Below, piece by piece: positions 11,358 to 24,499 of a stretch of 64,000 nucleotides of DNA; within the stretch, counting starts at the first letter, position 1; each line of letters starts with the position of its first letter. A program made the translations under genes and the position numbers. The notes beneath the pieces are model-generated. The model saw only the letters and a program-made list of their open reading frames with translations. It did not search any database and had not been told where the DNA came from. The DNA comes from Adiantum capillus-veneris (lineage: Eukaryota; Streptophyta; Polypodiopsida; Polypodiales; Pteridaceae): assembly GCA_014529385.2 (NCBI GenBank), contig CM043959.1, forward strand, positions 54,686,253-54,750,252. Reading direction: 5' to 3'.

Positions 11358-11362
11358 GTTTC
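11358..11362. repeat. Target-site duplication GTTTC, right copy
   Basis: Exact partner of 1009-1013. Confidence 0.9.
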
Positions 11363-13850
11363 CTTTGCATCAAGCCATCCATGGGCTATCTCTATGGAAG
11401 TGATGGGAGTTTTATGTTCAAGCAATACGGTCATCACTTTTGTGAAGCTAAACCCTTATTCCCCCCTATCGCAATTGCAAAACAATTTTGAAAAAATACA
11501 AACTTGAAAATAACACTGCATATACTCTCTATGATGACCTTTGCTTTAGTGTGGGCCATAAATTGAAAACATAGTACTTTAGAGTGCTCCAACTTGTAAT
11601 CATAACTTCTTTTGAGTGATTATGCAAGAATCGAGACTTGATTATCTGAATGATAGTGTAGAAGTTAAATGTGAAGTTTCTAAGAATGAGTATGCTGGTG
11701 TAGTGAAAATGGTCATGCAATTAGGTATGAATGGTTAACAAATCCTTCTTTGAGTTTGGATTTAGGCATAGCTGGCACCGTGGAGAGGATTAATATTGTA
11801 GCTAGGAATGGTTCAAGGATTTGGGGTTTTTCAATTGACATGAGAGGGGAAGCATAAACCTACTTGGAATGGGATCCCTATTCCAAAGAAAACTCCTTTG
11901 ATTATAAAAAAAAGGGAAAATATGAACCCCAAAAGGACCCATTAGGTCAAAGATGCTTTTGGAATATACTCTCTATACCAATGAGAATGGGCTGGTGGCC
12001 ACGGTCCCACCTTATTTTGCATTTCTTTGAATGGCCATAACTTGAGCATTTTAACTTCAAACTTGTTGGACAATAGTGCATTTGGATCGCATTACAAAGC
12101 TCTTTTCATAAATATGTTACATGATATAGTTTTGAGGTACGTAGATATGAGCTATCCATGCCCCCCCTTTTATGTCCTATTGTTGACTGAAACTTGATTG
12201 GTTGCTCTTACAAGGCCCCTTTGAGGTCCATCTTTTTCCTAATGAAATCAACTTCCTCTTGAGAGAATTAGGTACTAACCTCAAAAACAATCTCATGCAG
12301 ATACTATGTAGAGAGGGAAGATGCATAATCAAGAAAACTTTGTGAGTCTTTTATGAGATTATTACAATATCTCTCTTAAAACAACAAGGGTAGTTCCAAA
12401 AATAATTTTAATACTTAGTTGCCTTTGATTTTTTGTATTTACCTTTATAAGAGTAATTTAGGTAAGAGTATAAAAGTAGTGTAACATTAAAAAAAGGTAA
12501 TGCAGGAGATTAAGTGGTAATTATAGATATTAGTCACCATTCATCATGCATACTATTTAAGTAAATAAGATCTCCAGTCACCTATGTTTAAAGAGAATGC
12601 TTTCTACTCTCTCTATGCCATATTAGTCTGGTAATCTAAGAAACTTGAAATAACATCGTGGTTAGTTATGATTAATAATGAACCATAATTAAAATGGGAC
12701 AACAAAATTAAGAAGTTGTTCCTTTTCCCAAGAAAACAAGGGAAATACTTGCTTGTAAGAGTTTAAGCATGAATTCAAGTAAGCATGAAAGGTAAATCAC
12801 TTTCAAGCAAGTGCAATAGCATAAAAATAACGAAAAAATGTTACCTTAGTGTGTGTATGGTATAATATTCTCCTTGCTTTGGATATAGTCGGCTTTCTCC
12901 TTCTTCACCTTCACTTGATGACCACCAATTTTGCTACTTGGATTGAGAGAAAGGAATGAGATAAACGAGATTCAAGTGATGTAAAGCTTAAGGGTTAGGA
13001 GAGAAGAGAGGGAGAGTGTATAATGTGAATAAGAAGATCAAGTTTTGACAAACTTGATTAGGGTTTTGGCCATGGATTCTCTTGGAGAGGGTGTATGTGT
13101 GAAAGAGGCTTAGCTATGCCTTTCTCAAGCTTACTCTCAAATTTTCACCTTGAGAAATGAAGGAGAGAAGTGTAAAATGAGAAGAGAAGCACTCTTTTTA
13201 TGCACATTTTAGGTAAGTGCCTTCTCTTATCTTGATAGCTTATTTTCTTTATCGATAAGTTCTTTCTACTTATCTTGATAAATTATCTTGCTTTTCAAAA
13301 CTTCTTTAACAAGTTACTTACTCACCTTATCCGTATCTTCTCTTTTCCTTTATCCTTACCTTTTTATTTTTCCTTTATCCTTATCCTTTTCCTTTATGCT
13401 AGCTTTCTCAAAATGAAAAGCTAATTTTTTATGCATTGGTTAGGCCTATGTCCCCATGGTGTAAGCTGGAAGTGACTCGTGGGTAAACTTTGGAGCTTGA
13501 ATTTAGCTCGAATTTATTTGAAAATATTATTATTATTATTATCTTTTTTCTTTTTCTTCTTTTGAGACGGTGGCTTAGATGTGTTGGCTATGCGTAAGGG
13601 CTAGGAGGAGGCCCTTACAGGAGTCAAGATGACCATTAAGGGTTTCTAACCCCTTTGAGAAAGGTTATTGGGAGTACATTCATAGAGAGCATGAGAAAGC
13701 ACCAATTTTACCAAAGCAAGGTGCAATTACTATGTAGAGTGAAGACTTTAAGGATTGGAACCAGGGAGCTTGAAAGTTCATGTATTGTATTTGTATGAGT
13801 GTATTGTTAACTATAATTGGGAACACACAAGATGATCATACCTCTAAGGA
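11363..13850. other. Spacer without recognisable gene
   Basis: AT-rich sequence. It contains a small ATT repeat near 13526-13543 and a pyrimidine-rich stretch at 13330-13400. It may hold the decayed left end of the copia element that follows, but I found no match to that element's 3' LTR. Confidence 0.5.
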
Positions 13851-15534
13851 GTCTTGGGACACCAAACTGTCATTGGTGGATGTGACCAACACAAAAGAAA
13901 GGAGATACTATTGAAGACCGAGTTGAATATAATGCAAAAGAAAATCTTGTCTATCAATGACCATTCATTGAAGATAAAGAATAAAGTCCCTTGCATCAAT
14001 CAGCAAGGGAGAATAAAAAGGACTATTTCTTCTATTCAATTGTGCGTGTATTTTGATTTCCTAAAGGGTAGTGATAGTGAACCTGAGGGGCTATTTGTGG
14101 TGAATCACATGTAAAATTCTATGTTTGCAAATGTGACAAAGTCTAGAGATAATGTTTGTTATGCATATCTAGGTGCATCAAATCATATGACGAGTTAAGG
14201 TAAGTTGTTCAAGGAAATGCAGATATTTTGTAGAGTCTGGTAATGTAGAGAATGGGGATGATATTACACATCCCATTATGCATACAAGAAATGTACCATT
14301 ATCTACAACAAACGGTAATGTAAAGTATCTATATTATTTGCCACATATACATAATATTACAAAGAATTTGGTTTCTATCATGGACAGATGGTTGAGCAAG
14401 GTCAGCAGATTAGGCTTAGCTCAAATGGTCTCTATGTTGAGTAGTACAAGATTAATGGAAAGTTCGTTGCATAAGGAAAAAAAGTGGGAAGAGATGTTTA
14501 CTTTAGATATAAATATTCCTAGGTGAATGTGTTCATGTTTTCACAAGGTGCAGGAGTTGTTGTAGATATAAAAATCTGGCACAAGAAATTGGTTATGTGA
14601 ATCTACAACGACTGAAACATGTAAAGTGCTTGAGTTTAGATGGAGGGGAGAATACTTATCAAACGAGTTCAATAGTTCTATAAAAAAAGCATGGTGTAGG
14701 TATACTCCACAATGAAATGGTGTTGTAGAGCAGAAGGACATGCACATAACAAAAGTTGCTAGAACTATGATGAATGAGAAGAACATGCCTTAATGTTATT
14801 TGGGACAAAGTTGTTGCTACATGTGTTTACATTATGAATAGGACTCCTATTGTTGTAGTGCATGGTATAACACCTACAGAAAATTTTAGTGGTGAAAAAC
14901 TTGATGTGTCAGATTTCAAATTGTTTGGCTGTATTACTTATGTACATGTGCTAGATGAATTGAGAAGCAAGATTAACCCAAAGATTGAAAAATGTGTATT
15001 CATTGGTTACTACCTTGAACAAAAAAGATATAAGGTTTACAATCCCATCACAAGTAAAGTGAGAGTGAGAAAATATGTTGTCTTCTATGAAATGGCAAGC
15101 TGGTATGCTGATGTGAAGGATGACTTAGGGTCAAAATCTATGGCTGCAAAAAATACAAGCGTGTAGTCTCTCAAGTTTTGAGTGGGTTGCAAGGGTCACC
15201 TAGTGTAGGTTATGGTGAGAATCCATGGAGTGGCAGGTAGCATGAAAGACTGCATCCTACTAACTCTTCAAATGTATCAAGAAAAGGAAAGGAAAAGGTT
15301 GATTATGCCCCTAAGGTGTCAAATTTGAGTGAAGGTCATGATGATGGTGACATCAATGGTTCTCAGCAGAGTTTAGATGAGGAGTTTTGCATACCCTCTA
15401 TGAAGACTACGGGTAGATGAAGAATGCAAGTAGGGAATAAGGCACCTAGAAGTGATCTTAGACCACAGCCGGATCTGAGAGAGTAAGAAATCATATGTAG
15501 AGATTGACTTATGAAAATTATGTGGCTTGTCAAT

Positions 15535-15735
15535 GTGCATATATGGAAAAGATTACGGAAGGAGTAGAACCCACTTGTTTTGAGCATACAATTAAAGATG
15601 CAAAATGGTGGCAAGATGAGGAGATGGCTGCCCTTGATGCAAATGGAACATTGCGCATATATGGCAAAGATTACAGAGGAGGTAGAATCCACTTTTTTTT
15701 GGATGATATTAATGATGCAAAATGGTGGCAAGCTA
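15535..15735 (+). repeat. Tandem duplication in the copia RT start
   Basis: A segment from 'CATATATGG' to 'GATGCAAAATGGTGGCAAG' occurs at about 15538-15618 and again at about 15655-15732 with many differences. It duplicates the beginning of the RT domain inside one frame. Confidence 0.7.
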
Positions 15736-16207
15736 TAGATGACGATATGGATGTTGTTGAAGAAAATGGAACATGGGAATTGGTGCCATTACTAGAGGGA
15801 AAGAAGAAAATTGGATGTAAGTGGGTTTACAAGATAAAGCACAATTTTGAAGGCAGTGTGAGTAGGTACAAAGCAAGGCTTGTGGAGGGCTTGTGACCAA
15901 GGGTTATGTGCTTATATGGGATTGATTATGAGGAAAAATTTATCCAAATAGTCAAGATAGTTGTTCATTGTTTATTGTAGTGGTTGCAACTTTTGGACTG
16001 GTGTCGAAATAGACAGACTTGGCGGAAGCTATGTATATGATGGATCCACACAGTTATGTAAATATGAGTCTACATGAACTTATATGTACATTAATAAAGA
16101 AATCATTATATGTGCTGAAGTGATCACCTAGAGCTTAGTATGAGAGGATTGTGGCATTTCTCTTCTCTTTGTGCTTTTGGATGTCTGTGATGTAGATCAC
16201 TCTTTAT

Positions 16208-16430
16208 ATGTGCAAAAGAATGACGTGGGAATTGTGATTATTTGCATCTATTTGGATTACTTGATTGTTGTTGGTGATAATGTGGCTAAAGTATAGGGTG
16301 TACATGCTCTACTTATGTAGGAGTTCATGATGCAAGAATTGTGACTATTTTCATCTATGTAGATGACTTGATTGTTGGTGGTGATAATGTGGCTAAAGTA
16401 GAGGGTGTACAAAATCTACTTATGCAACAA
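16208..16430 (+). repeat. Tandem duplication of the copia RT active-site region
   Basis: About 110 bp around the catalytic box is present twice. The second copy near 16330-16430 encodes 'YVDDLIVGGDN'; the first near 16210-16310 encodes a decayed 'YLDYLIVVGDN'. Confidence 0.75.
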
Positions 16431-17273
16431 TTTAAGGTATAATATATGGGAGATTTGTGTTACTTCTTTTTTAGCATTGAGATTATTTGCACACAAGAGA
16501 GTGTATGGCTATCGTAAAGGCTATATGTTTTGGAACTGTTTAAAAAGTATGGTATTGTTGATTATAAGCCTATGCCCTTAGGTTAGAATTTGAAGTTGGG
16601 TAAGGATGCAAGTCAAGTGCATGAGAATGCTACCATGTATAGGAATATTGTGGATAGCTTGATCTACTTGCCTATCTCACATCTAGACTTGAGTTAAATA
16701 TTTGGATTAGTGATTCAATTTATGAAATCTCCCAAGAAGCCACACTTTTATGCATTGAGGTGCACATTGTGTTATGTGAGTTATGCTTTGGATGATGAAA
16801 TATTTTTAGGGTTGATGTTGAGTTGCAGCTCTATGGATACTCAAATGCGGGTTGGGCTGGTAGCACATATGATTGCAGGTCTACCAGTGGGTTCATATTT
16901 TCACTTGGGAGTGCTACTATCACATGGAGTAGCAAGAGATATAGTACATGGTCATATTATAGGGGTGTTGTAGTGGCGGAATGTGAGGTAGCACGGTTGC
17001 AATTACTACTTTAGGACTTCAAAGTACATGTATAAAGGCTGGTTGTAATCTATTGTGACAACCTTAGTATCATACAGTTGGGATCGGAACTAGTGTTTCA
17101 TGCAAGAAGAAAGCACATTGAGGTGCATAACCACTTCATTAGAGAGAGAGGCATGGTAGGTGACATCGACCTTGAGTACGTAGCCACAGATGAGAAGGTT
17201 TGTAAATATATTCACATAGGCCCTTGGAGTGAAGAGCTATGTCAGTTCTTGGCATATGAGAGATGACATTGAG

Positions 17274-17285
17274 CTTAAGGGGGAG
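17274..17285 (+). promoter_or_regulatory. Polypurine tract of the copia element
   Basis: TTAAGGGGGAG directly before TGTTGAGATGTC. The 'GGGGGAG|TGTTGA' junction is typical of plant copia 3' LTR borders. Confidence 0.7.
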
Positions 17286-17582
17286 TGTTGAGATGTCAAG
17301 TTCAATATGCACTAATCCTAGATGACTATCACACACAATCATCATCACGGGTGTGCCTTGGTGGATACACATATCTTTGCCAATGATACTACAACTGGAC
17401 TACACCAACTTTGTCTACCTACTCGAGTGATGGCACATTTATCCATCTAGATCATTCATAGTGGTTCAGACTAGACCGTTGTACTAGTTTTCTCTTATGT
17501 TGTATTTTCTCTTTTATGCATTGTAGATTTCTCATTTTGAGTTAGTGAAGAAGAAGAATAATAATAATATTTTGCCTCCATT

Positions 17583-17629
<47 letters not shown>

Positions 17630-17690
17630 ACGCTTCAGCTTGCAAGAGCTCAATCTCTCTCCTTCTCTATCTCTTGACACTCTCCAATCT
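17286..17690 (+). repeat. 3' LTR of the copia element (end uncertain)
   Basis: Starts TGTTGAGATGTCAAG. It includes a GT microsatellite at 17585-17628. The part from about 17470 to 17690 matches the reverse complement of about 27835-27615, which confirms that it is a repeat shared by a second locus. The right border is set where that match stops. Confidence 0.65.
17585..17628. repeat. GT microsatellite
   Basis: About 22 uninterrupted GT units inside the copia LTR. Confidence 0.95.
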
Positions 17691-18760
17691 GGATGACAAT
17701 GCTAGGTCATGCGTGGAGATAGAAATGAGGAGCCTAAGGCGAGGTAAGGAGAATTGGTTTGACTTGCCTATATTCGGATATAGGCTTGGTGTATCTTTAA
17801 GGAAGACATGGTATAAAAAAAAGAGGAGTAGTCAAAAGACCTATACAAGGCAAGCATGGATAAAATCATTAGGAACATCGACCGAACTTATAGAAATAAG
17901 ACCTTAAAGTGTGCTTGAATTGAAGACCCAAGCAATGGAGAGGATTTCTAGAGTGCCGTATTCTCTTTGCCATGGCATGAGTCAAGAAACCACATAGAAG
18001 AAGTTGAACATGATAGCCTCTTCCTTTATCAATGACAATGATAAAGATTTGATTTTCAAGATGCTATTTCTCAAGCTACCATACACAGCTTATAGGGGAT
18101 CCTTGACCAAAAGTAAGAGATGGTTGCATATGTTCTTCTTTTGGCTTCAACTTGTGGACCATGACCGTGGGCTACTCATAAAGATCCAAAATGTTGATCG
18201 GTGCCCATTGCTGCTAGACTCAAGGTTTACCTCCTATTTTTTGTTTTGTAGGAGATAATTCTTCCAAGAGGCCTTCTAGGCACACGAGGGGGGAGTAAGT
18301 CTAACAATGAGCTAGAGCATCAACCAAAACTAAAGCCTACTACATTGAGGATTTTTACAAGTATGCTACTCAAAATCTCCTCTTTTGTGTTCAAACATTC
18401 ATAAAGCATCATTCAGGTGAAGTATATTGTGTCGCCACCCCTGGGGATACTTTGATTGAGCACGAGTACTTTTGGCTTGGCCATTACCTTTATGGACCGG
18501 TATGTGCTATTGTTTGAGCAAGACCAATGCATATTTTGTGCACTAATTTCCCCTTATGTAGTGGAAGTATGAGGATTTTTTTTCCTTATTTGTATGCAAT
18601 GGAAGTTTGGACCATTGGTTTTTGAAAAAAATTGGCCTTCATGGAAACCAATGTGTTTGTGTATGTAGCGGGCTCATGGTTGCTACCTCAATTAGCTATG
18701 ATTGATAAATCAAGTTGAGTCTTGGTCACACTTGATTGGAATTAAAATTTCATTTTTGTC

Positions 18761-18859
<99 letters not shown>

Positions 18860-19675
18860 TATTATAGTGACATACAAGTAGTAATGTTTAGGATTGCACT
18901 CTAAATTTACATAAATTGTGGCAAGTTTGTGCTTTCCATCCCATGCAAGTGTGTCACTTGGCTTTAAAGATTTCATTTGAATTTTTTGCCCCTAGCTCAC
19001 CCTGTACTCGCACCCGATTTAGCTGCTTTTGATGATAAAATAGCATTTAGGCCATAGTTTCCTTCATTTTCATAGATATGTCTTTGTTCTAGTTAATGTA
19101 TAAGCATATATTAGATCTCTACTCCCCTACAAATGCATCTGAACTAATAAGATCATCTTCTATAGCAAGCATCAAACAATGAAGCACTCGGGGGGTGCCC
19201 CTTTAAGAAACTATTCATATATTGTGTGTTCAAAAGGTATTTAAAAAACCCATTTACTTACATGCTTAAGGTGATAAAATGACCCCTTTTCTTCAAAACT
19301 TATGGATTTTTCTCTAGAATCAATTAAAAAACCCCCTATTGTTAATATAATCCTGTTAAAAGTTTAAAATTTTGGCAATTTAAAAACTCGGTCATTTGAA
19401 CGTCTCACATGGTAAATTACATGTCTAATATGTGAACCCCCCAAGATGAAGCACAACATGCAAGAACTCAAAGCTTCCTACATACTTTTCTAATTTGCTG
19501 CTTTCTAGACCACAAGTAGAGTATACTCCAACGCACAACTTTTAGGAAGGGTGTTCTCCTCTCCAATAATGTCATTCTTTATTTTTTTGCTCAAAACTGC
19601 CATCACTAAAACTAAGTATGCACAAGCTTCCACCACATTATTGGAGAAAGAAAGCTGCACACCTCTCTAGGACTT
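17691..19675. other. Spacer with CT microsatellite, no gene recognised
   Basis: About 2 kb without a supported gene. Short frames exist (for example 18004-18258, plus strand) but have no recognisable domain. It holds the long CT repeat at 18764-18857. Confidence 0.5.
18764..18857. repeat. CT/GA microsatellite
   Basis: About 47 uninterrupted CT units. It creates an artificial Arg-Glu reading frame on the minus strand. Confidence 0.97.
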
Positions 19676-22600
19676 TCAAGACTTTTCCAGGTCCATGTCC
19701 CACTCTTTAGGATGTTCTCTAGTATACTTTGATAGCATCTGCACAATTTGATCATTGCAATTTTCAACCAACCCATTGCATTGCAGGTAGTAAGGGGAAG
19801 AATGCATATGCTGAGTTTTCAAATTCTCCATGAGAGCACCAACAAGTTTTCCTTTAAACCTTGGGCCACGATCAAAAATGATAACCATAGAAACTCCAAA
19901 CCTGCAACACACCTGTTCATACAAAAAAGAGGCCACTCTTCCTGCTGTTACATCTTTTACCGCTCTTGTTTCCACCCATTTTGACAAATAGTCCACAGCC
20001 ACAAGGATCTACTATTTGCCATTTTTTCATTATTGGTCCTTGGCATTGGACCTACAACATCCACTCCCCATTTTTCAAGTGCATCAAAACACATTATAGT
20101 TTTTTGAGGCCCAATAAAAAGGTTTTTGTTTGAAAACACTTGGCATTCATGGCATGACTTGCACCAAAAATAAGCATCTCTCATCATAGAGGGCCAAGAC
20201 TAACTTGCTCTCAGAATACAAAATACAACCTGGTCCCTACCTTGATGACCTGTTTCCTCATGGCAATGCTTCAAACTCAAACCTATTTCTTCATTGTACG
20301 ACACTTTCCTCAAAATGCTATCTCTATGATAAAACATGAGATCCTCACCTACCAATGTGTAGTTTCTTGATTTTGCAACTATTCTCTTACGTCGAGCCTT
20401 CGACATGCCCTCTGAAGGTTTCCCTTTACCAAACAATACTTCTACATCTTGCACTGATTCCCTTCCTGCATACAAGGCTTCCTTGACCTTTAAAGGAGCT
20501 ACCAAGGTATCCAACTTGTCCCTAGCCAACTCATTAGCTTCTTTATTCTGATCACGAGGAACATGCTTAAACTGTATCTTCTCAAACTCATGCAAAAGCT
20601 TCTTGATGCCATAGAACCACTTCTTCAAATTGTCTTCTTTAACATTCCACAAACCAAGCAATTGATTCATGACTAGCAATGCATCCTCTTTCACAATTGT
20701 CCTCGTCAATCCAAAATCAACACATTGCTTCAATCCAAGGAAAAGCGTGAGATACTCGGCCTCATTGTTACTTTCAGCTTCACTAGGTTTGTAAGCTCTA
20801 GAAAAGATTACATCGCCTTTTGGGTTCGTAATGATTACCCCACCACCTGCCTTTTGAAGAAATTTCCTATATGCACCATCAAACAACATCGTATATGCAT
20901 TTGTAATATCTACTTCCTCTTCATGATCATCCTTGTCAATTCTTGGGTAAGATGGAAGGTCCCCTCCCTTGTGTATCACTATGTCCACCAAGTGAGCTTT
21001 AATGGCATGATCCACTTTAAACTCAAACTCATACTCTTGAAGCTCCATAGTCCCCTTTAAGGTAAGCTTGCTAGGCTTCAAATGTTGTACTACATCACGT
21101 TTTATGTGGTGAGCACATAGAACTTTTGGGGCAACAAATATTTCTTCAACCTACGACAAGAAAGAACCAATGAAAATACCCACTGTTCCATTTCCATGCA
21201 GGAGAACTCGCTTACATTATTCATCTTGCTCTCAAAATAGACTGGCTTGCAGTTCCTTCCCTGCTTTTGTAAGAGCACCGACCCAAAATTTACTGACCCC
21301 ACACTAATAGATACATAGAAAATTGATTGCAATTCAAAAGGACTCACTGTTGGAAAAGCACACAATACCTCCTCGATACCATCGAAAGCCTCCACTCAAA
21401 CCCTTGAACTCTTTGACGCAATTTTTGGAGAGGATACACATAGTGACATAGCATCCAAAAAAAACACGACAGGTAGTTGAGCTTATGCACAAATGATGCC
21501 AAATCCTTTGTAAACTTACACTTCTTTGGGTTGAGTTGCCCACCCTCTCGTTGAAGCCTTTCAAAACTCAATGTCAGCTTCTCCAAATGTGTGACCATGG
21601 AGCTATAACATCCAACGTCATCCATGATAACTCAAATAAACTTACCCGAGTCGGGACCAAACACTCTAGTCATCCACCCTTGGAAGGTAGCATATGCATT
21701 ATCAAGCCCAAAAGGCATTCTTTTGTAGGCAAAACAACCCCAAGGAATAATGAAGGTCGTCTTCAATTGATATTCAATCACTATCAAGATCTGAAAGTAG
21801 CCAGAAAATCCCTCCATGATTGAGTATCATTCATCACCTGCAACCTGATTGAGGATTTCATCCATGAATGGTAGTGGATAATGATTTGTTTTTGTGGCAT
21901 CATTCAAAGGTTTGAAACCAGCAGGTATCCTAAATATTCCATTCTTCTTGGGCACAATAACTACTGGAGAGACCCATTCAAATTCCTCTACTTGAAAAAT
22001 GAAATTTGCTTCCAAAAGCTTTGTCACCTCTTCACAAAGTGCTCTCTCATGAATGACCCCCAACCTCCTAAGCTTTTGAGCCTTTGGCTTGGCACCTTCT
22101 TTTAGGTTGATTCTATGCTTGACTCCTTTTTCTCCTTGCAACTCCGTATATTCAGTGGAAAATAGCTTTGGAAGCTTCGCAAACATGTCTTCATACTCCT
22201 TTTTTTTTTGTCTTCGTCAAGTCCTCTCCTAACATGCTCCTTATGTTCACTTTGGTAGGCTCTACAATATATTTTTTATTCTCTTTCTCCTTCTTGACCT
22301 TCACGTCATTCATGGATGCTTCGTTTTTGACACTTATCCCAAATAGATTAGGACAAAATTGCATCAAGCCTTCTTCCACACTCTCTTCTCATGACGTAAA
22401 TGAAGCATTACTATCATATGAGGTAGTTCTCATTGAATCTTATCTTGCATCTCCAATAGAGGCTGTGTATAGCTCGCGTGTGTTTTCATATTGTAGACAA
22501 TGGTCCTTCCTTTCTCTTGGTCAAGGATGGTGATCAGTCATGTGCCCCAATCCTACTTAGCACCAAGGGTTATAAGCCATGGCCTCCCTAAAATGATCGG

Positions 22601-22974
22601 ATAAGCATTCTCACCCGCTTGCATCATGTACCAATCAACCAAGCACTCACTCTCCAAGACTTTTGTCTTAACATCTTCAGCTATCCCAAGACACCTTGCC
22701 GTTTTGGTTGCTTTTTGTCTTCCTCCAAACCTTCAAACCACTCACGAGTTTCTTCTTTGAGTGCAAGAGTACATACATGAAGCTTTGCTTCATCATTCAC
22801 AATGCGCAAATCAAGTGTATGCCACTCAAAGTCGGCAATCCAATCTTTCACATCCTCCTTCCCTGTGAACATTGGCCGACTATATGCCATCCCTTTGAAG
22901 TCGCTTCTCCCTTGCTTGAGTAAATCCTCAAAAGTTGAAGTTTGCACCTCAACCAAACCACCACTTTTCTTCAA
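19676..22974 (-). pseudogene. Decayed Ty3/gypsy gag-pol with second RNase H (Tat-like)
   Basis: Read on the minus strand. Gag fragment 22974-22681 ('FTGKEDVKDWIADFE', 'WFEGLEED'). Protease end near 22620-22560 ('AYPIILGRPWLITLGA'). RT 22186-21344: 'WVSPVVIVPKKNG', 'FAYKRMPFGL', then 'IMDD' in place of the usual catalytic 'YxDD/FLDD', and 'LNPKKCKF'. First RNase H about 21395-21102. A second, archaeal-type RNase H at about 20960-20560 ('FDGAYRK..AGGGVII', 'SNNEAEY', 'RDQNKEANELA'). Integrase zinc finger about 20260-20100 and core 20002-19676 ('AVDYLSKWVE', 'SPYYLQCNGLVEN'). The extra RNase H is characteristic of the plant Tat branch. Several in-frame stops and frameshifts break it; no LTRs were identified. 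Confidence 0.85.
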
Positions 22975-24499
22975 TGATGCTCAAACGTGACAGAAAAACC
23001 AATTCACCTAGGTGCACAACCTGCAAATTTCCGCTCCCTAGTAGGATTGCCAAAGGATGATGGAGCAACAAACACCGTGCGCACACTCACACACCTTGGA
23101 ACATTAACACAACACAAAGGAATTTAATTAAATTACTCATCACACACAACCACTCAAGAGATCAATGAAAGTCCTTCCCAAAATCCCTACTCAAACTCTA
23201 AACACCTCGACTTATAGGCCCTTGCTTGCTCGCAGACACTACAAGGTGAGTCGAGTTGATCAACGCTTGAAATCACACTTGATGGTGAAAAAAATATACA
23301 AGAAAAACCGTGTAGAACTAAAAAACTCCAGCCACAAAAGTTATCTCTCAAACCGTTTCAAAAGCTTCACCAAATTGAACTCTTTGGAGTAGCCTCAACC
23401 CTAATGGTAGCAATACAAGGTCACATATTCTTGCAAAACTCCGCACCTTCTTCCCTCAATTCCTTTCACACACAAATCCATGGAAACCTCAAAACTTCCA
23501 TAGACTCTCCCAAGTGAAAAATTGAAGAGAATAATCTCTCATTTACTCCTCCATACACTCGAAATAGGACTCGAACAAGACGGGACTTTAAAGGACCACC
23601 TGTGGAAACCCTACTTCCTCCCACATACAAAGAGGTGAAAGTGTTGTTATTGGGATTCAAAAGTTCTCCCTTAGCCTGAAAAATCACAGAACTGTGAGTG
23701 ATGTGGAAATTCAAAGCCTTTTCACACCATTTTTAACCATTTTTTGACTTTTTTTAAAGCCTAGTTTTGGCCAGTTTTGACCCTTGACGTGCATTTTTCG
23801 TAGGAAAAATACCAAACAGACTCCAAAATCAATCAAAATTTGGAGGCTTGTTCATTGATACCCAAAATTAATTTCCACATGCCCACATTCCACTTTTGAC
23901 CACTTCTAGGGCGGTTCGCGCACTGCTACATATCAGGTGCCCCACATAGACAATTACCACATGTGTCAATCTTCCCGGGCAGGATGAGAGTTCCCACACT
24001 TGTTCCTTGCATTTTTTAAATCCTAAAACGATTAAACACATCTCCTAGAACCAAAAGAAGCCACTTGGGACCACATCCAAGACTTCAATACCCTATACAG
24101 GCATGCACGTGTGCTCGACTGCTGCTAGCACACAAGCATGACTATTTACAATGTGTACACATTGCATCATTTTTGAAACTTGAAACCACTTATTAAAGCT
24201 CCCAAGTGCATGTATTTACATCTTGTTGTACATATGCCCATGCATCTAAATGCTACTTTGTACACGACAAAAGCAATCTATCAATGTTGTCATCTTTGTG
24301 TTGTTTTGATTTTCTCTTTTGTGTTCTTTCTTTATGTGTGTGAGTGCAAGAGAGAGAGTGGGGATTCTTTGCCTATATTCACTACCAACTTCTAGAATTC
24401 ATGGCATTTACGACATAACTCCTTCAAGTTTCCTCTCAAATTCTTACAAAAAGAGGCTCGGTGCTTTTATGGTAAGACCGCAAACATTTTGACAACGTT
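22975..24499. other. Spacer, possible 5' end of the gypsy element
   Basis: No gene recognised. On the minus strand TTTGGCAATCCTACTAGGG near 23053-23035 begins with TGG and sits 5' of the gag remnant, so it could be a primer site, but I found no LTR pair to support that. Confidence 0.35.

Larger units (their letters stand above)
13854..17285 (+). pseudogene. Decayed Ty1/copia gag-pol
   Basis: Pieces in copia order on the plus strand. Protease remnant at about 14150-14205 ('YLGASNHMTS', where the usual catalytic 'DSGAS' Asp is lost). A GAG-pre-integrase-like segment 14278-14526. Integrase from about 14600 with recognisable 'GGEYLSNEF' and 'NGVVEQKD' regions, then ORF 14774-15166 containing 'NRTPIVVVHGITP' and 'KLFGCITYVHV'. 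RT start at 15715-15893 ('WELVPLLEGKKKIGCKWVYKIK'-like region). RT active site 'YVDDLIVGGDN' near 16360. RNase H at 16823-17012 ('YGYSNAGWAGSTYDCRSTSG') and 17078-17266. Frameshifts and stops throughout, and two internal duplications, mean it cannot be active. Confidence 0.85.

Noticed and set aside
17495-17907. Frames with Cys-Val or His-Thr runs
   Set aside because: Translation of the GT microsatellite in the copia LTR.
18710-18976. 88-codon minus frame rich in Arg-Glu
   Set aside because: It is a translation of the CT microsatellite; no gene evidence.
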